From: CAYQEC01 sp964569015
GTDB taxonomy: Bacteria; Actinomycetota; Acidimicrobiia; Spongiisociales; UBA5794
NCBI GenBank assembly: GCA_964569015.1
Contig: CAZMSN010000044.1
Coordinates: forward strand, 1-15,185
Direction: 5' to 3'
Length of the DNA: 15,185 nt
In this document: positions 13,761 to 15,185 of the stretch, piece after piece
Numbering within the stretch: the stretch's first letter is position 1
How the letters are laid out: the number at the start of each line of letters is the position of its first letter
Position numbers and translations under genes: made by a program
Notes under the pieces: model-generated
Database searches by the model: none
What the model was told of the DNA's origin: nothing
Seen by the model: the letters and a program-made list of their open reading frames with translations, nothing else

Positions 13761-14719
13761 CCGCCATGCCTGATACCGCCAACACGATCGAGGTGAGACA
13801 TCTCCGGAAGGGATACAAGGGAGTGCCCGTGCTCGAGGACGTCTCGTTCACCGTCGAACGGGGCACGGTCTTCGCGCTGCTTGGGGCCAACGGCTCCGGC
13901 AAGACGACCACGATCAACATCCTGACGACCCTGATCAAGGCCGAGGGGGGAACCGCAAGTGTCGCCGGTTTCGACGTGGCGACGCAACCCGCCAGGGTCC
14001 GCGAGCAGATCAGCCTCACCGGGCAATTCGCCGCGGTCGACGATGTGCTCACCGCCCGCGAGAACCTGGTGCTGATGGGCGATTTGCGCCACATCCCCGA
14101 CCCCGCGCGAACGGCGGCGGAACTGCTCGACACGTTCGAGTTGACCGACGCGGCCGACCGCCGCCTGCGGACGTTCTCGGGTGGAATGCGACGCCGGCTC
14201 GACATCGCCATGAGCCTCGTGGGCGACGCACCCGTCATCTTCTTCGACGAGCCGACGACCGGGCTCGATCCCCAGGGCCGCACCCACATGTGGGAGACCA
14301 TCCGGGCACTGGCCGAGAACGGGACCACGGTCTTCCTGACCACGCAGTACTTGGAGGAAGCCGACCACCTGGCCGACCAGATCGCGATCCTCCACGGCGG
14401 CCGGATCGTGGCCGCGGCTTCACCGGACGAGCTGAAGACGATGGTGCCGGCCGGCCTCGTCGAACTGGACTTCGGCGAACAAGAGCAGTTGGCCGCGGCG
14501 CAATCAGCTCTCGAGGAGCACCTCCACGTCAACCGGGCGGACTCGAAGCTGGTCGTGGCCACGACGGGGTCCATGGCCGAGATGGCGGACATGTTCATCC
14601 GGCTGAGAGACCGCGGGATAGAACCGACCGGGTTCTCCCAGCAGACGGCCACGCTGGACGACGTGTTCTTCAAGATCCTCGAGGAAGAGAAGAAGGGTTC
14701 GCATGCGAGCGCTGAGTGA
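13757..14719 (+). CDS. ABC-2 exporter ATP-binding protein, DrrA type
   Basis: A 320-residue nucleotide-binding subunit. Walker A is GANGSGKT (43-50), the Q-loop is TGQFAAVDD (Gln90), the ABC signature is SGGMRRRLDIA (141-151) and Walker B is VIFFDEPTTGLDP (160-172). The switch region is TTQYLEEADHLAD, with Gln where many ABC proteins have His, as is usual in the DrrA (daunorubicin resistance) subfamily. A C-terminal accessory domain (about 240-320) contains the DrrA-like end TGFSQQTATLDDVFFKI. ATG 13757 overlaps the DUF4097 stop and has GAGGAG 4 nt upstream; ATG 13766 is an alternative with better spacing. It would energise export by the following permease. The substrate is unknown; drug, lipid or glycolipid export are the family's usual roles. 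Confidence 0.93.
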   Translation: MTAMPDTANTIEVRHLRKGYKGVPVLEDVSFTVERGTVFALLGANGSGKTTTINILTTLIKAEGGTASVAGFDVATQPARVREQISLTGQFAAVDDVLTARENLVLMGDLRHIPDPARTAAELLDTFELTDAADRRLRTFSGGMRRRLDIAMSLVGDAPVIFFDEPTTGLDPQGRTHMWETIRALAENGTTVFLTTQYLEEADHLADQIAILHGGRIVAAASPDELKTMVPAGLVELDFGEQEQLAAAQSALEEHLHVNRADSKLVVATTGSMAEMADMFIRLRDRGIEPTGFSQQTATLDDVFFKILEEEKKGSHASAE

Positions 14720-15185
14720 CATGTGGACCATGGCGAAACGGTCCTTGCGTCACACGACGCGCAGCCTCGACACGATCATCACCGTCGTGTTGATGCCGAT
14801 CGCGATGCTGCTGCTGTTCCTCTACGTCTTCGGTGGCGCACTCGGGACACAGACCGGCTCGATCGACTACGTCGACTACATCACGCCCGGAGTGATCATC
14901 ATGACGGTCGCCAGCGGCATCGCCTACGCCGCGGTGCGGCTCAGCATGGACCTGCAGAAGGGCATCATCAGCCGGTTCAGGACCATGCCGGTGGCGCCTT
15001 CGTCGGTCTTGAGCGGGCAGGCCCTGTCGTCGACGCTCTCGAACCTCTTCTCCTGCCTCCTCGTGTTGGTCGTGGCGTTCGTCGTCGGGTTTCGCTCGCC
15101 TGCCGGAACCGTGGGGTGGCTGTGGTTCACCGGCCTACTGGTGTTGTTCGCGCTCGCCACCACATGGATGGCGATGTTCTTCGGC
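14703..15185 (+). CDS. ABC-2 type transporter permease, DrrB type (3' end outside window)
   Basis: The frame is open from ATG 14703 to the last base, 161 codons. The N-terminus MRALSDMWTMAKRSLRHTTRSLDT is the cytoplasmic amphipathic start of DrrB-type permeases. It is followed by helix 1 (IITVVLMPIAMLLLFLYVFGGAL), the external segment GSIDYVDYITPGVIIM, a second helix, the cytoplasmic loop DLQKGIISRFRTMPVAPSSVLSGQ (a conserved ABC-2 permease signature contacting the ATPase), and two further hydrophobic segments. It overlaps the ATPase gene by 17 bp, and GAAGAAGGG lies upstream inside that gene, so the two are coupled. Together they would form a DrrAB-like exporter in the inner membrane. Confidence 0.92.
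   Translation, partial: MRALSDMWTMAKRSLRHTTRSLDTIITVVLMPIAMLLLFLYVFGGALGTQTGSIDYVDYITPGVIIMTVASGIAYAAVRLSMDLQKGIISRFRTMPVAPSSVLSGQALSSTLSNLFSCLLVLVVAFVVGFRSPAGTVGWLWFTGLLVLFALATTWMAMFFG

Noticed and set aside
1..15185. CRISPR arrays, tRNA or rRNA genes, insertion sequences, attachment sites.
   Set aside because: No spaced repeat array, no cloverleaf-like or rRNA-like sequence, no transposase or integrase reading frame and no terminal repeats were seen by eye on either strand.

Overview
The window looks like chromosomal DNA from a high-GC actinobacterium. Evidence for this is strong G/C third-position bias, several GTG and TTG starts, at least two genes with no Shine-Dalgarno and a -10-like hexamer placed for leaderless transcription, and a lipoprotein with the Thr-rich linker often seen in Acidimicrobiia-like actinobacteria. 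The lineage is an inference; no rRNA or tRNA gene is visible.

Layout. (1) 2-256: 3' end of a PfkB sugar kinase, plus strand. (2) 297-818: a decayed Clp N-terminal-domain remnant, minus strand, with a 25-bp-period tandem duplication that shifts frame. (3) 799-12240: a sugar-acid catabolic locus in four transcription units. kdgK and eda run leftward. Diverging from them, a Zn alcohol dehydrogenase, an IclR regulator and a KduD-type SDR run rightward. Next, leftward, come a LacI regulator, a sugar-binding lipoprotein, two ABC permeases and an aldo/keto reductase resembling L-galactose dehydrogenase. Divergent from lacI is an enolase-superfamily gene. Palindromes occupy both divergent intergenic regions: an 11-bp-arm repeat between eda and the dehydrogenase, and a perfect 12-bp LacI-type operator between lacI and the enolase gene. 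(4) 12346-15185: a separate rightward unit with a ribbon-helix-helix (HicB-like) protein, a DUF4097 protein, and a DrrA/DrrB-type ABC exporter whose permease runs off the window.

How the parts fit. The ABC genes import a sugar (no ATPase gene is present, so it is probably shared), and the AKR would oxidise an aldose to its lactone or aldonate. The enolase-superfamily protein would dehydrate (or cycloisomerise) the acid to a 2-keto-3-deoxy-aldonate. The Zn dehydrogenase plus the KduD-like reductase could invert C5 through a 2,5-diketo intermediate, giving D-KDG. KdgK and Eda would then yield pyruvate and glyceraldehyde-3-phosphate. L-Galactose, L-galactonate or a related L-hexonate fits the stereochemistry best. 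The assignment rests on family membership and chemistry, not on a search.

The other notable object is the start of the RHH-DUF4097-DrrAB unit. A perfect 12-bp-arm palindrome lies across the predicted leaderless promoter and start codon, as expected for autorepression by the encoded RHH protein.
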